In this document: positions 1 through 8,499 of the stretch, piece after piece
Numbering within the stretch: the first letter of the stretch is position 1
Layout: each line of letters begins with the position of its first letter
Source of the DNA: an uncultured Bacteroidota bacterium
Lineage (GTDB): Bacteria; Bacteroidota; Bacteroidia; Chitinophagales; Chitinophagaceae
Direction: 5' to 3'
Assembly: GCA_903905065.1 (NCBI GenBank)
Contig: CAIVEW010000040.1
Coordinates: 1 to 64,000, forward strand
DNA length: 64,000 nt
Notes under the pieces: generated by a model
Database searches by the model: none
Told to the model about the DNA's origin: nothing
What the model saw: the letters and a program-made list of their open reading frames with translations, nothing else
Translations under genes and position numbers: made by a program

Positions 1-1251
1 GCAACTCATGTGAATGGATATTGCCGCCTGGTGTCCATGAGCAACAGCCGTGATCACATTTTTTGGGCCGAATGCCGCATCGCCGCCGAAGAACACCCGT
101 TTATTGGAAGACACAAATGTCACCGGATCAACCACGGGCATATTCCATTTATCAAAGTCGATACCAAGATCCCGCTCTATCCATGGGAAACTATTTTCCT
201 GGCCGATGGCTACCAGCACATCATCTGCTTCAAAGAATACATCTGCGTCGCCGGTAGGTACCAGTTTTCTTTTTCCTTTATCGTCGTATACTGCATGTAC
301 TTTTTCAAAAGTCATGCCCTTTAGTTTTCCGTTCTCAATCACAAATGATTTGGGGACATGATTATCTATGATCGGAATATCTTCATGAATAGCATCTTCC
401 TTCTCCCATGGAGATGCTTTCATCTCTGCAAAGGGGCTGCGCACAATGACTTTCACTTGCTCACCACCCAGCCTGCGCGCGGTGCGGCAGCAATCCATGG
501 CCGTATTACCGCCGCCCAGCACGATCACTTTCTTGCCTATCTTATTGATGTGCTCAAAAGCGACATTTGCCAACCAGTTGATACCGATGTGAATGTTTGC
601 GGCACCTTCCTGTCTGCCAGCCATATCCGGCAGGTCACGGCCTTGTGGTGCGCCGGACCCAACAAACACCGCATCGTAATCTTTAGCCAGCAGTTCTTTG
701 AGGCTGGAGACATAATGATTGAAGTGCTTGTTGATACCGAGGTCGAGGATATAATTTACTTCTTCGTCAAGGACGGATTCCGGGAGGCGGAAGGAGGGTA
801 TCTGGCTGCGCATAAAACCGCCGCCTGCTTTTTGCTCATCATACAAGTGAATCTCATAGCCTAGTGGTGCAAGATCACGTGCAACAGTAAGTGCTGCAGG
901 CCCAGCCCCGACAAGTGCTACTTTCTTACCGTTAGGAGCAAATGGCCCTTTCGGCATATGTTGTTTCACATCACCCTTATTGTCTGCAGCCACACGCTTA
1001 AGGCGGCATATTGCAACAGGCTCTTCCTCTACGCGCCCACGGCGGCATGCAGGCTCACATGGCCTGTCGCACGTTCGGCCCAAGATGCCCGGGAATACGT
1101 TCGATTCCCAGTTGACCATGTATGCCTCCGTATATTTCTCGCGGGCTATTAGCCTTATGTATTCAGGAACCGGTGTGTGTGCAGGACATGCGTACTGGCA
1201 GTCGACCACTTTATGAAAATACTCCGGGTCTTTGATGTTTGTTGGTTTCAA
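1..1251 (-). CDS. GltD-like NAD(P)/FAD oxidoreductase, 3' part cut off
   Basis: The reading frame is open on the minus strand from about 1251 to the left edge, 417 codons, so the C-terminus is missing. The N-terminus has the cysteine pattern of the iron-sulfur domain of the glutamate synthase small subunit family: C18 and C22 in a VDCQYACPAHTPVPEY segment, then C61, C65 and C69 in GRTCDRPCEPACRRG. Next come a FAD-binding GAGPAAL near residue 110 and a second dinucleotide motif (VLGGGNTAMD) near residue 240. Family members move electrons from NAD(P)H through FAD to a partner; no large GltB subunit is visible here, so the partner is unknown. There is no ATG near the conserved start. A TTG at 1251 (LKPTNIKDPEYF) fits the family N-terminus and is my choice, but it is uncertain. 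Confidence 0.8.
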   Translation of the reverse strand, partial: MKPTNIKDPEYFHKVVDCQYACPAHTPVPEYIRLIAREKYTEAYMVNWESNVFPGILGRTCDRPCEPACRRGRVEEEPVAICRLKRVAADNKGDVKQHMPKGPFAPNGKKVALVGAGPAALTVARDLAPLGYEIHLYDEQKAGGGFMRSQIPSFRLPESVLDEEVNYILDLGINKHFNHYVSSLKELLAKDYDAVFVGSGAPQGRDLPDMAGRQEGAANIHIGINWLANVAFEHINKIGKKVIVLGGGNTAMDCCRTARRLGGEQVKVIVRSPFAEMKASPWEKEDAIHEDIPIIDNHVPKSFVIENGKLKGMTFEKVHAVYDDKGKRKLVPTGDADVFFEADDVLVAIGQENSFPWIERDLGIDFDKWNMPVVDPVTFVSSNKRVFFGGDAAFGPKNVITAVAHGHQAAISIHMSC

Positions 1252-1715
1252 TTGTCTATGTTTTTCTTTTGAAAAAATCGTGGTGAGCAATAATCGAAAG
1301 CGATCTCCAAAGATCCACAAGTACAAATCTTCAACACTACAAACTCTAAAATACTTAACTTTTCTATTTGGAAAACATTTTATTTACTGTAATTATATAA
1401 TGGAAGATATATAGATGCAGGCTGTTCAATAGTTTACTTTTTTAAAAGAAAGTAATTTTTTAAACGTGATTACTTTGAAAAATATATCGTGATATTGTTA
1501 AAAAAATTATTGAGATTTGCAATAATTCCTACACCACTACATTTTTCACCTTCACCACAATTACCACTGAAAACGGCAGCACGTATCGTAACTTGTATGT
1601 CCATACATGCGGTTTAATGTATGTACTTCCTGCCCTCTATCCCATGAAACAAGTTGATTCTTGATTTTTTGTTTGTTTAAATAACAACGATATGGGATAC
1701 AGAACATTTGTTTCG
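1252..1715. other. A+T-rich intergenic region, no gene seen
   Basis: About 460 bases lie between the divergent flavoprotein gene and the reductase gene at 1716. The stretch is very A+T rich, especially 1300-1520, and contains short inverted repeats of T/A runs near 1433-1457. A short open frame on the plus strand at 1232-1414 has no recognisable features. The region must hold the promoters of both flanking genes, but I see no clear TTG-N19-TAnnTTTG pair. Confidence 0.5.
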
Positions 1716-2330
1716 ATGAAGATCGCTGTGATTGGTACGGGCGCTATCGCGGAGGCTTATGCGAGACGTTACCTACACGGTGGCCACGTAGTGCTGATGG
1801 CCTGGCTGGATAACGATGGCACGGGTATTAGCAATGAACTGGCTGAATATAATAACCTATATACATGTAGCATAGAAGAAGCTGCGGCCGGAGGTGATCT
1901 TATTGTTATCGCAACTGCCCCAAAAGATGTGCGAGAAGTAGCTTACTGGCTGGGGGATGTGAGAAGTAAAGTAATTATTGACTGCACTTCAAATGTTCAC
2001 ACTGATTCCGATAGCCATGTATCAACCGTATGTGCGATAAAAGCCATTACAGGCGCGGCCCATATTGTGAAGGTGTTTGGGACCAGGGGTTATGAAAAAT
2101 TATTGAAACCGCTTTTCGGCCATGAAGAGCTTCAATTGATAATGGTGGGAGAAAGTAAAAAGGCAAAAGAAATCGTGAAGATATTATCTATCAATCTCGG
2201 TGTTCATCGGTTCTTTGATATGGGTGGCGGAGACGATATTCCGTTATTTAATGAAATGACAAAGGCATGGCGTAAACTGGCGATAGAACATAATAAAGCT
2301 TTGCTACCTGTCGTCCCCGTTAGAATTTAA
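1716..2330 (+). CDS. NADPH-dependent F420 reductase-like Rossmann protein
   Basis: This predicted cytosolic protein of 204 residues starts with MKIAVIGTGAIAEAYARRY, the GxGxxA dinucleotide-binding fingerprint of the F420-dependent NADP reductase family. Later features such as VIIDCTSN and VKVFGTRGYEKLLKPLF match the order of that family, which includes members that act on substrates other than F420. Bacteroidota generally lack F420, so the substrate is unknown. An ATG 24 bases upstream (1692) would add eight residues; I prefer 1716 because the family begins directly with the beta strand. The end overlaps the convergent TonB receptor gene by 11 bases. Confidence 0.7.
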   Translation: MKIAVIGTGAIAEAYARRYLHGGHVVLMAWLDNDGTGISNELAEYNNLYTCSIEEAAAGGDLIVIATAPKDVREVAYWLGDVRSKVIIDCTSNVHTDSDSHVSTVCAIKAITGAAHIVKVFGTRGYEKLLKPLFGHEELQLIMVGESKKAKEIVKILSINLGVHRFFDMGGGDDIPLFNEMTKAWRKLAIEHNKALLPVVPVRI

Positions 2331-4668
2331 AGTTGTACGTTATACTGGGTAGAATAGGCAGTATATACACTTCATATACTTTTACCGTTATTCCTTTTGT
2401 TACCGTCCCTTCGTTATCTACATAGAGGAAATAAGGGTTGTGCCTGTCGTATACATTGTAGATAGAAAAAGTCCAACTACCCTGCCATTTGCGGGGCTTT
2501 GTGTGCTGCGGTGTATAGGTAGCCGCTACGTCCAGGCGATGATAGGCGGGTAGCCTGTAGGCATTTACTTTACTGAATAATTCCTGAATGTTCCCATCGA
2601 TAAAATAATAAGCTGTGGGTAGCGTAATAGCGTTGCCGGAACCATAAACGAACACGCTGGAAAATACCCATTTTTTGCTAAGCGTATAGGTACCTACCAC
2701 CGAAACATCATGCCTGCGGTCGTACTTGGCAGGAAAGGCGTTGCCGTTATTCAGGTCCGGAAATTTTTCGTAGGTCCATGAAAGTGTATAGCCCACCCAG
2801 CCGGTGAATTTACCCCTTGTCTTATTAACGAAGAACTCCGCGCCATAAGCGGTGCCTGTGCCGAATACATAGGACAATTCGGGGTCCTGTGTAACATTTG
2901 GTACATAATCATCCTTGTACTGCACCTGGTTCTTCATGTTCTTGTAATACAATTCAACGGATGTCTCTACCATGTTATCCATGATGTTGCGGAAATAACC
3001 CGTAGAGTATTGCCACGCCATTTGCGGCTTCACAATATAGGTGCTGGGTACCCAAACATCGGTAGGAAGGGTAGTGCCGTTGTTGGTTACAAGGTCAACA
3101 TATTGGTATGTTTTCGCAATGCTTGTTTTTAAAGAAGAGTTATCATTGAGCGAGAAGCGCATATTAAAACGAGGTTCCCAGCCGCCGTAGGCTTTAACTA
3201 GTTGCCCCGTGCTATAGTGTGTGCTGTCTGTAAGTTTGCCATTCGCATCATAGTTGTAGGCGGTGTATGGGCCTATCTGTCCGAACCAGGAATACCGAAG
3301 GCCGAGGTTTACTTTCCACCATTTAGTGGGCTCAAAATCATCGAGTATATAGGCGCCGGCTTCGTGTGCGTACTTGATAAATGCATTATTCGGGTCCAAC
3401 TTTATGCTATCGGCTACGCCCGATATCTGGTTGGGTACAAACTTATGGTGTGTGTACGCGATGCCCGCTTTGAAGTGATGATTGAAGTTGGTATAGTAAT
3501 CTAAATCGCTTTTCGCATTATAATCGGTGATGCCGGAGGCTATCTTTATTCCAAAAGTATTTTCACTGAAATTAGAAGCAAAATTGTAGTCGTTATAAAC
3601 CAATGTTGTATTGAGGAATAGTTTATCGCTAAATTGATGGTTCCAGCGCGCTGTGGCCGTTCTGTTGCCCCAGGGTATGTTAGCCTTAAATGTGCCTGTA
3701 GGGTTCTGGAACTTGAATTTGTCAAGCCCCATATAGCCACTGAGATAAACACGGTCTTTATCACCCAGTTTGTAATTTGCTTTAAGGTTAAGGTCGTAAA
3801 AATAGTAACCGATGTTTTTAAGCTTACTTGAAAAAGGACGTGCCAATGCATCAATATATGTGCGTCTTCCAGCCAGCATGAATGACCCTTTGTTCTTTTT
3901 GATGGGGCCTTCCAACACGAGTCGGGATGCGATCAGTCCAATGCCGCCTTCGGCGTGATATTCCTTCATGTTTCCTTCCTTCATGGAGACGTCAACGACC
4001 GATGAAAGCCTGCCGCCGTAGTTTGCGGGTGCGCCGCCTTTTATCAGGGTCACGTCTTTAATAGCGTCTGAATTAAATACTGAAAAGAAACCAAACAAGT
4101 GGCCGGTATTATAAACCGGTGCATCATCAAGCAATACCAGGTTCTGGTCTGGCCCACCGCCTCGAACGTAGAATCCGGAGCTGCCCTCGCCCGCTGATTG
4201 AACCCCGGGCAATAACTGCAACGATTTCAAAAGGTCAACTTCCCCAAACAGCACCGGAAGGGTTTTGATCTGTGCCATAGAAAGTGTTACGGTTCCCATT
4301 TCGGCATTCTTCACATTTGCGTCCCGGCGACCCGCTGTTATCTCCACTTCTTTCAATTGCGTCGAGCTTTGCATTTCGGCGGTGAAGGATTTGTTGGCGA
4401 TCAGATTTATGGTTTGAGTGATGGTTGTATAACCAACATAGGAAAACGTGACCGTGTATTCGCCAGGTTTTACAGACGCGGAATAGAATCCATAAGTATT
4501 TGTTTGCACAGCCAGGTCGGCTTCTTTAAGGTAGATAGTGCCTGAAATAATGGATTCTCCCGTTTGGGCATCGCGCATATAGCCGCTGAGCGATACTTTT
4601 TGCGCAAACAGGATAGCAGGTAGCGCAAGTATGAATAAACAAAGGGAAAGGCTGCGGCTTAAATTCAT
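2320..4668 (-). CDS. TonB-dependent outer-membrane receptor with carboxypeptidase-like domain
   Basis: The 782-residue protein has a signal peptide (residues 1-22, ending LPAILFA), a carboxypeptidase D regulatory-like beta-sandwich at about 25-110 (VSLSGYMRDAQTGESI, YGFYSASVKPGEYTV), a plug domain at about 125-230 (LLKSLQLLPGVQSAGEGSSG, YVRGGGPDQNLVLLDDAPVY) and a long C-terminal part of amphipathic strands ending in F, as expected for a 22-strand barrel. Such receptors import large ligands using energy from TonB-ExbB-ExbD. No SusD partner gene is next to it, so it is not a classical polysaccharide-utilisation pair. The ligand cannot be told from sequence. An ExbB-ExbD pair lies in this window at 13.0-14.2 kb. 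Confidence 0.9.
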   Translation of the reverse strand: MNLSRSLSLCLFILALPAILFAQKVSLSGYMRDAQTGESIISGTIYLKEADLAVQTNTYGFYSASVKPGEYTVTFSYVGYTTITQTINLIANKSFTAEMQSSTQLKEVEITAGRRDANVKNAEMGTVTLSMAQIKTLPVLFGEVDLLKSLQLLPGVQSAGEGSSGFYVRGGGPDQNLVLLDDAPVYNTGHLFGFFSVFNSDAIKDVTLIKGGAPANYGGRLSSVVDVSMKEGNMKEYHAEGGIGLIASRLVLEGPIKKNKGSFMLAGRRTYIDALARPFSSKLKNIGYYFYDLNLKANYKLGDKDRVYLSGYMGLDKFKFQNPTGTFKANIPWGNRTATARWNHQFSDKLFLNTTLVYNDYNFASNFSENTFGIKIASGITDYNAKSDLDYYTNFNHHFKAGIAYTHHKFVPNQISGVADSIKLDPNNAFIKYAHEAGAYILDDFEPTKWWKVNLGLRYSWFGQIGPYTAYNYDANGKLTDSTHYSTGQLVKAYGGWEPRFNMRFSLNDNSSLKTSIAKTYQYVDLVTNNGTTLPTDVWVPSTYIVKPQMAWQYSTGYFRNIMDNMVETSVELYYKNMKNQVQYKDDYVPNVTQDPELSYVFGTGTAYGAEFFVNKTRGKFTGWVGYTLSWTYEKFPDLNNGNAFPAKYDRRHDVSVVGTYTLSKKWVFSSVFVYGSGNAITLPTAYYFIDGNIQELFSKVNAYRLPAYHRLDVAATYTPQHTKPRKWQGSWTFSIYNVYDRHNPYFLYVDNEGTVTKGITVKVYEVYILPILPSITYNFKF

Positions 4669-4714
4669 CTGTATAAAGTCTAAGTGGATCGTCTAAAGCT
4701 GTTATTTGTCTTTA

Positions 4715-5311
4715 CTATTTTAGTACAGCGGTCACTTCGCCACATTCCAGCATTTTCTTTCCGAAGTATGGATTTTTAATATCACTGTCATCACTCAGCC
4801 AGTGGGCACCTTTTTCGTTGAATGCCATGGGGCAATATTCCTGGTAAACATGCGCGTTCTTTAAATCAGCGGCTTTAAGCATGCCAAACATAGCGCTGGA
4901 AAGCGGGCCAAACGCGAGACGTTGTTTTTCGCAGCTTTCATCTTTGATGGATGAAGCGATCTTGCTTTGGGTGATTATTGTATCGAGGTATGGTTTCAAG
5001 GCAACGCCGGAGTTGTCTTTTTGAACATAGGTGCGGAAACTATCGGTTATTGTTGCCAGTGCGGTTGCAGCAGCGTCTGCGTCATCGGCCTTTGTAGCAA
5101 CCAGGGCGTTCTTAAGGATATAGTATTTCTCCACGACGTTCATGAGCATTTGGGTACCCTGATCGTTTAGTTTGCTTTGTATGGGCGCCGCAGCAACTTT
5201 GGGCTGTGATTTGGTAGTATCGGTCGTGCTATTACTGGTGGTACCTGTGTTGCCACCGCAACCGGCTAATCCAAACAAGCTACAAGCGGAAATTATATAA
5301 ATGAAGCGCAT
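4715..5311 (-). CDS. DUF3347-family lipoprotein
   Basis: I start this gene at the ATG at 5311 (MRFIYIISACSLFGLAGCGG) because it gives a clean lipoprotein signal with lipobox LAGC and the lipidated cysteine near residue 18; an upstream start would bury it. A low-complexity Thr/Ser linker follows, then a helical domain and a conserved C-terminal block (HVYQEYCPMAFNEKGAHWLS, NPYFGKKMLECGEV) characteristic of DUF3347, the domain often found next to or fused with CusB-type metal efflux adaptors. Conserved Cys, His and Met residues suggest metal contact, which is an inference. The gene lies 46 bases upstream of the TonB receptor on the same strand, so co-transcription is likely. Confidence 0.75.
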   Translation of the reverse strand: MRFIYIISACSLFGLAGCGGNTGTTSNSTTDTTKSQPKVAAAPIQSKLNDQGTQMLMNVVEKYYILKNALVATKADDADAAATALATITDSFRTYVQKDNSGVALKPYLDTIITQSKIASSIKDESCEKQRLAFGPLSSAMFGMLKAADLKNAHVYQEYCPMAFNEKGAHWLSDDSDIKNPYFGKKMLECGEVTAVLK

Positions 5312-5425
5312 AAAGGGAAATTTTCCATGCAAAAGTAAAGGAATGGCGCGGATAAAGGTTGCCATACATGCGCATTAAGTATTAATTAAGCCGCACTTTT
5401 AGCTTTTCCCTTTTCTGTTTTGCCT

Positions 5426-5433
5426 TACCTTTG
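5426..5433 (+). promoter_or_regulatory. TAnnTTTG -7 element of the ABC-F gene
   Basis: The sequence TACCTTTG matches the Bacteroidota -7 consensus TAnnTTTG and ends 7 bases before the ATG at 5441. Transcription would start at about 5438-5441, which leaves little or no leader. No TTG is present at the usual -33 distance. Confidence 0.5.
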
Positions 5434-5440
5434 CGCACTT

Positions 5441-7393
5441 ATGTTGATCTCATTACAAAATATTACATTTTCATTCGGGGCGCGGGCCATACTTGAGGAT
5501 GCAAGCTGGCAGATAGGAACAGGGGAGCGAATAGGCCTTGTGGGCAGCAATGGTGCGGGTAAATCTACCTTATTGAGGTTGATGACCGGTGCTTATAGCG
5601 TAGAGAGTGGGGTGATAAATAAACCGAAGGATGTGTCTCTTGGTTTCTTCAACCAGGACCTATTGAGTTTTTCCACCAGCGAGTCGATACTTAAAGTGGG
5701 TATGCAGGCTTTTGAAAAAGCCCATGAAGTAGAAAAGCGACTAGAAAAAATATTGAAAGAGCTGGAAAGCACACCTGAAGATGCCGACCTGCTGGACGAT
5801 TACAGCCATGCGCTGCATGATTTTGAAGTGGCGGGTGGTTATGAAATGGAACACCGCACGGCGGAAGTACTGGAGGGATTAGGGTTCTCTACCGCCGACC
5901 TGCAACGTCCTTATGACCAGTTTAGTGGTGGATGGCGTATGCGTGTGCTATTGGCCAAAATGATGCTGCAACAACCGGAATTACTGTTGCTGGATGAGCC
6001 CACCAACCACCTTGACCTGCCATCGATAGAATGGCTGGAACGCTACCTGATCAGCTATCCGGGCAGTGTGGTTATTGTATCGCATGACCGTTATTTCCTG
6101 GACCGGATGGTGACGAAAATTGTAGAGGTATGGCAGCGCGATCTGCATCAGTACAGTGGTAACTACACCTTCTTCCAAAAAGAGAAGGAGGAGCGCATGG
6201 TACTGCAGCAACGAGCGTTTGAGAACCAGCAGGATTACATTAAGCAGCAGGAGCGGTTTATAGAGCGATTCAGGGCTAAGGCTACCAAGGCCGCCGCTGC
6301 ACAGAGTGCGATAAAGAGGCTGGATAAACTAGATGTAATAGAAGCGCCGGATAGCAGCATGCCTACCATGAACATTAATTTTTCAGTAGGTACACAACCG
6401 GGCAAGATAATTTGCGAACTAAAGGACATCAGCAAACGGTACGGCGATCTGACCATCCTGGACGGTGCCAGTGCGGAGATACTACGTGGCGATAAGATAG
6501 CCTTGATAGGAGCGAACGGTAAGGGTAAGTCAACCTTGCTGCGGATAATAACCGGGCAGGAGTCGTACGAAGGTGACCGTAAGTGGGGGCATAATGTAGA
6601 GGAGAGCTTTTATGCGCAGCACCAGCTCGAAGCGCTTACCGTGGAACACGAAGTGCTGGAAGAAATGAAGCTGTGCGGCAGTGGGAAAAATGAGCTGGAG
6701 CTGAGGCAATTGCTAGGTTGCTTCCTGTTTAGCGGCGACGATGTTTTTAAGAAGATCAAAGTGCTGTCGGGTGGGGAGAAGGCGAGGGTAGCTCTGGCAA
6801 AGGTAATTGCGGCAAAAGGTAACTTCCTGCTGCTGGATGAGCCTACCAACCACCTGGATATGCAGTCTGTGGAGATGCTGATAGAGGCGCTCAATAAGTA
6901 TACGGGTACGCTGATCATTGTATCGCACGACCGTTATTTTATCAGCAGAACGGCTAATAAAATATGGAATATCGAGGATGGCAAGATCAATGAGTTCAAC
7001 TGGCCGTATGACGAATGGGCTGTGTGGCGGCAGGATAAACTAAAGCGTGAGCAGGCGGCAACAGCGCCTGCTGCCAAGGTAGTGGCTCCAGCGCCTAAGA
7101 AAGAAGAAAAGCCGAAAAACAATATCAGCCACGACCAACTAAATGCGCTGAAAAAGGAGCTCCAGAAGCAGCAAAAAATATTTGCTAAGCAGGAGGAAGA
7201 TATCAATAAACTAAAGCAGGATATCGTTTTATTGGAGGGCAAACTCGGCGACCCTGATTTTTACAAGAACCAACAGGAATTCCTGAAGGTGGATGAGCAA
7301 TACCGGCAGCATAGCGCAAAACTCATGCAACTGAATAAGGAGTATGATAAGTCGTTTGAGCTGATCATGGAACTGGAAGAGAAGTTGGCGTAG
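5441..7393 (+). CDS. ABC-F family ATPase
   Basis: This 650-residue cytosolic protein has two ABC ATPase modules and no membrane segments. Module 1 has Walker A GSNGAGKST at about 35-43, signature FSGGWRMR and Walker B LLLLDEPTNHLDL. Module 2 has GANGKGKST, LSGGEKAR and LLLDEPTNHLDM. The two are joined by a charged linker of about 80 residues, and a C-terminal coiled coil at about 560-650 follows an Ala/Pro/Lys-rich hinge (APAAKVVAPAPKKEEKPK). This is the layout of Uup/YdiF-type ABC-F proteins, which act on the ribosome rather than in transport. The ATG at 5441 fits the conserved start MLISLQNITFSFG. Nothing shows whether it is housekeeping or an antibiotic-protection type. Confidence 0.92.
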   Translation: MLISLQNITFSFGARAILEDASWQIGTGERIGLVGSNGAGKSTLLRLMTGAYSVESGVINKPKDVSLGFFNQDLLSFSTSESILKVGMQAFEKAHEVEKRLEKILKELESTPEDADLLDDYSHALHDFEVAGGYEMEHRTAEVLEGLGFSTADLQRPYDQFSGGWRMRVLLAKMMLQQPELLLLDEPTNHLDLPSIEWLERYLISYPGSVVIVSHDRYFLDRMVTKIVEVWQRDLHQYSGNYTFFQKEKEERMVLQQRAFENQQDYIKQQERFIERFRAKATKAAAAQSAIKRLDKLDVIEAPDSSMPTMNINFSVGTQPGKIICELKDISKRYGDLTILDGASAEILRGDKIALIGANGKGKSTLLRIITGQESYEGDRKWGHNVEESFYAQHQLEALTVEHEVLEEMKLCGSGKNELELRQLLGCFLFSGDDVFKKIKVLSGGEKARVALAKVIAAKGNFLLLDEPTNHLDMQSVEMLIEALNKYTGTLIIVSHDRYFISRTANKIWNIEDGKINEFNWPYDEWAVWRQDKLKREQAATAPAAKVVAPAPKKEEKPKNNISHDQLNALKKELQKQQKIFAKQEEDINKLKQDIVLLEGKLGDPDFYKNQQEFLKVDEQYRQHSAKLMQLNKEYDKSFELIMELEEKLA

Positions 7394-7395
7394 CG

Positions 7396-8361
7396 TTATC
7401 GTAAAGCGACAGCAATCTGCACACCGCCCCATTTATTATTTTTTGGGCCGGTGGTTAGCTCCCTGCTGGTATAGCACTGAAAGTACTCCAGTATTGCTTT
7501 TTTGTAAGAGGCTACCCAGCCCACGCGATTGATAAAGACGACGCGATTAATATCTGTCGGCGGGATAGTGTAAGGGCTGGTGTGGTTAAATACACCGCCT
7601 TCAAGAGTGGCGTCGTAACCGATGATGTCCAGTTCCGGGCGGTCGTACATGTACAAGTGGAATTTGCTGGTTTTCCGATAGATCTGTGTGAATGGAGACT
7701 TGAAATAGCCCGCCAAAGCAGTTACCCCTATACTGGCCTTGTCGCTTAGTGTTCCAGCCCTTGCTGATGCATCGCCTTCGAACGACAGGATGTTGCGAAA
7801 CGCCAGTAGTTGTTTTTCATAATCTACCTGGTAGTTAAGGATCACATCATTGGCGATCTGGTAATCCCATCCCGGTGGCACGACGTTGTGCAACAATCTG
7901 TGGGCTTCGTCCTGTACTTCATCTGCCAAAGCTATTTCTCCAATTACACCGGTGCTCAGCGTCGTTGACCATCTTTGTTTTTTAATGGTGTCGGTTACGA
8001 GCAGAAAAGTTTTAAAAAATAAGGTGCCGGCATATGGCCTGTCGCGGTTTTGATTTTCTATGCGGAGGTTGTCCGGCGTGTAGCCTGCCTGTTCTAATCC
8101 CAGCCCATACCGTGTGTGGCTGAAGTGCGGATCTATCAGCAACCGGGTAAGCGGGTTTTTCTTTAACGCTGGGCTGCATACCTCCAGGTTTGCGCCCTTG
8201 GTATATTGCTGATCGCGGGCAGAAAAATAGTCATTATCCAGGCTGAAACGAATGTAGCTGTCCCAGTCAATGTTTTTGAATGACGTGGTATTGTCAATTT
8301 CCTGCGCACCAAGACAGACTGCTATGAAATTAAAAGTAAAAAATAGATATGTCCATTTCAT
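7396..8361 (-). CDS. LpxR-like lipid A deacylase family protein (DUF2219)
   Basis: The 321-residue protein has a signal peptide (residues 1-19, ending VCLGA) followed by alternating strands typical of an outer-membrane barrel. The segments SLDNDYFSARDQQYTKG and QNRDRPYAGTLFFK match the conserved N-terminal blocks of the LpxR/DUF2219 family, whose founding member removes 3'-acyl chains from lipid A in the outer membrane. The early Asn and Asp of DNDYF lie where the family has its calcium and catalytic residues. Activity in this organism is inferred. The gene converges with the ABC-F gene with only 2 bases between the stops and is divergent from the M32 peptidase. Confidence 0.75.
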   Translation of the reverse strand: MKWTYLFFTFNFIAVCLGAQEIDNTTSFKNIDWDSYIRFSLDNDYFSARDQQYTKGANLEVCSPALKKNPLTRLLIDPHFSHTRYGLGLEQAGYTPDNLRIENQNRDRPYAGTLFFKTFLLVTDTIKKQRWSTTLSTGVIGEIALADEVQDEAHRLLHNVVPPGWDYQIANDVILNYQVDYEKQLLAFRNILSFEGDASARAGTLSDKASIGVTALAGYFKSPFTQIYRKTSKFHLYMYDRPELDIIGYDATLEGGVFNHTSPYTIPPTDINRVVFINRVGWVASYKKAILEYFQCYTSRELTTGPKNNKWGGVQIAVALR

Positions 8362-8465
8362 TCAATGATATTTTCAATAGCTTGGGGTGTAAAATTTCGT
8401 GCCTTCAAGGAGCGTCATTGTTTACGCCTATGAGGAAATAAGGAGCGTTTATAAGTTTCTATTTC

Positions 8466-8473
8466 TATTTTTG
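8466..8473 (+). promoter_or_regulatory. TAnnTTTG -7 element upstream of M32 gene
   Basis: TATTTTTG matches the Bacteroidota -7 consensus and lies 26 bases before the ATG at 8500. There is no exact TTG at the -33 position. Confidence 0.4.
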
Positions 8474-8499
8474 ATCCAAAACTAACTGACAAATAATTT

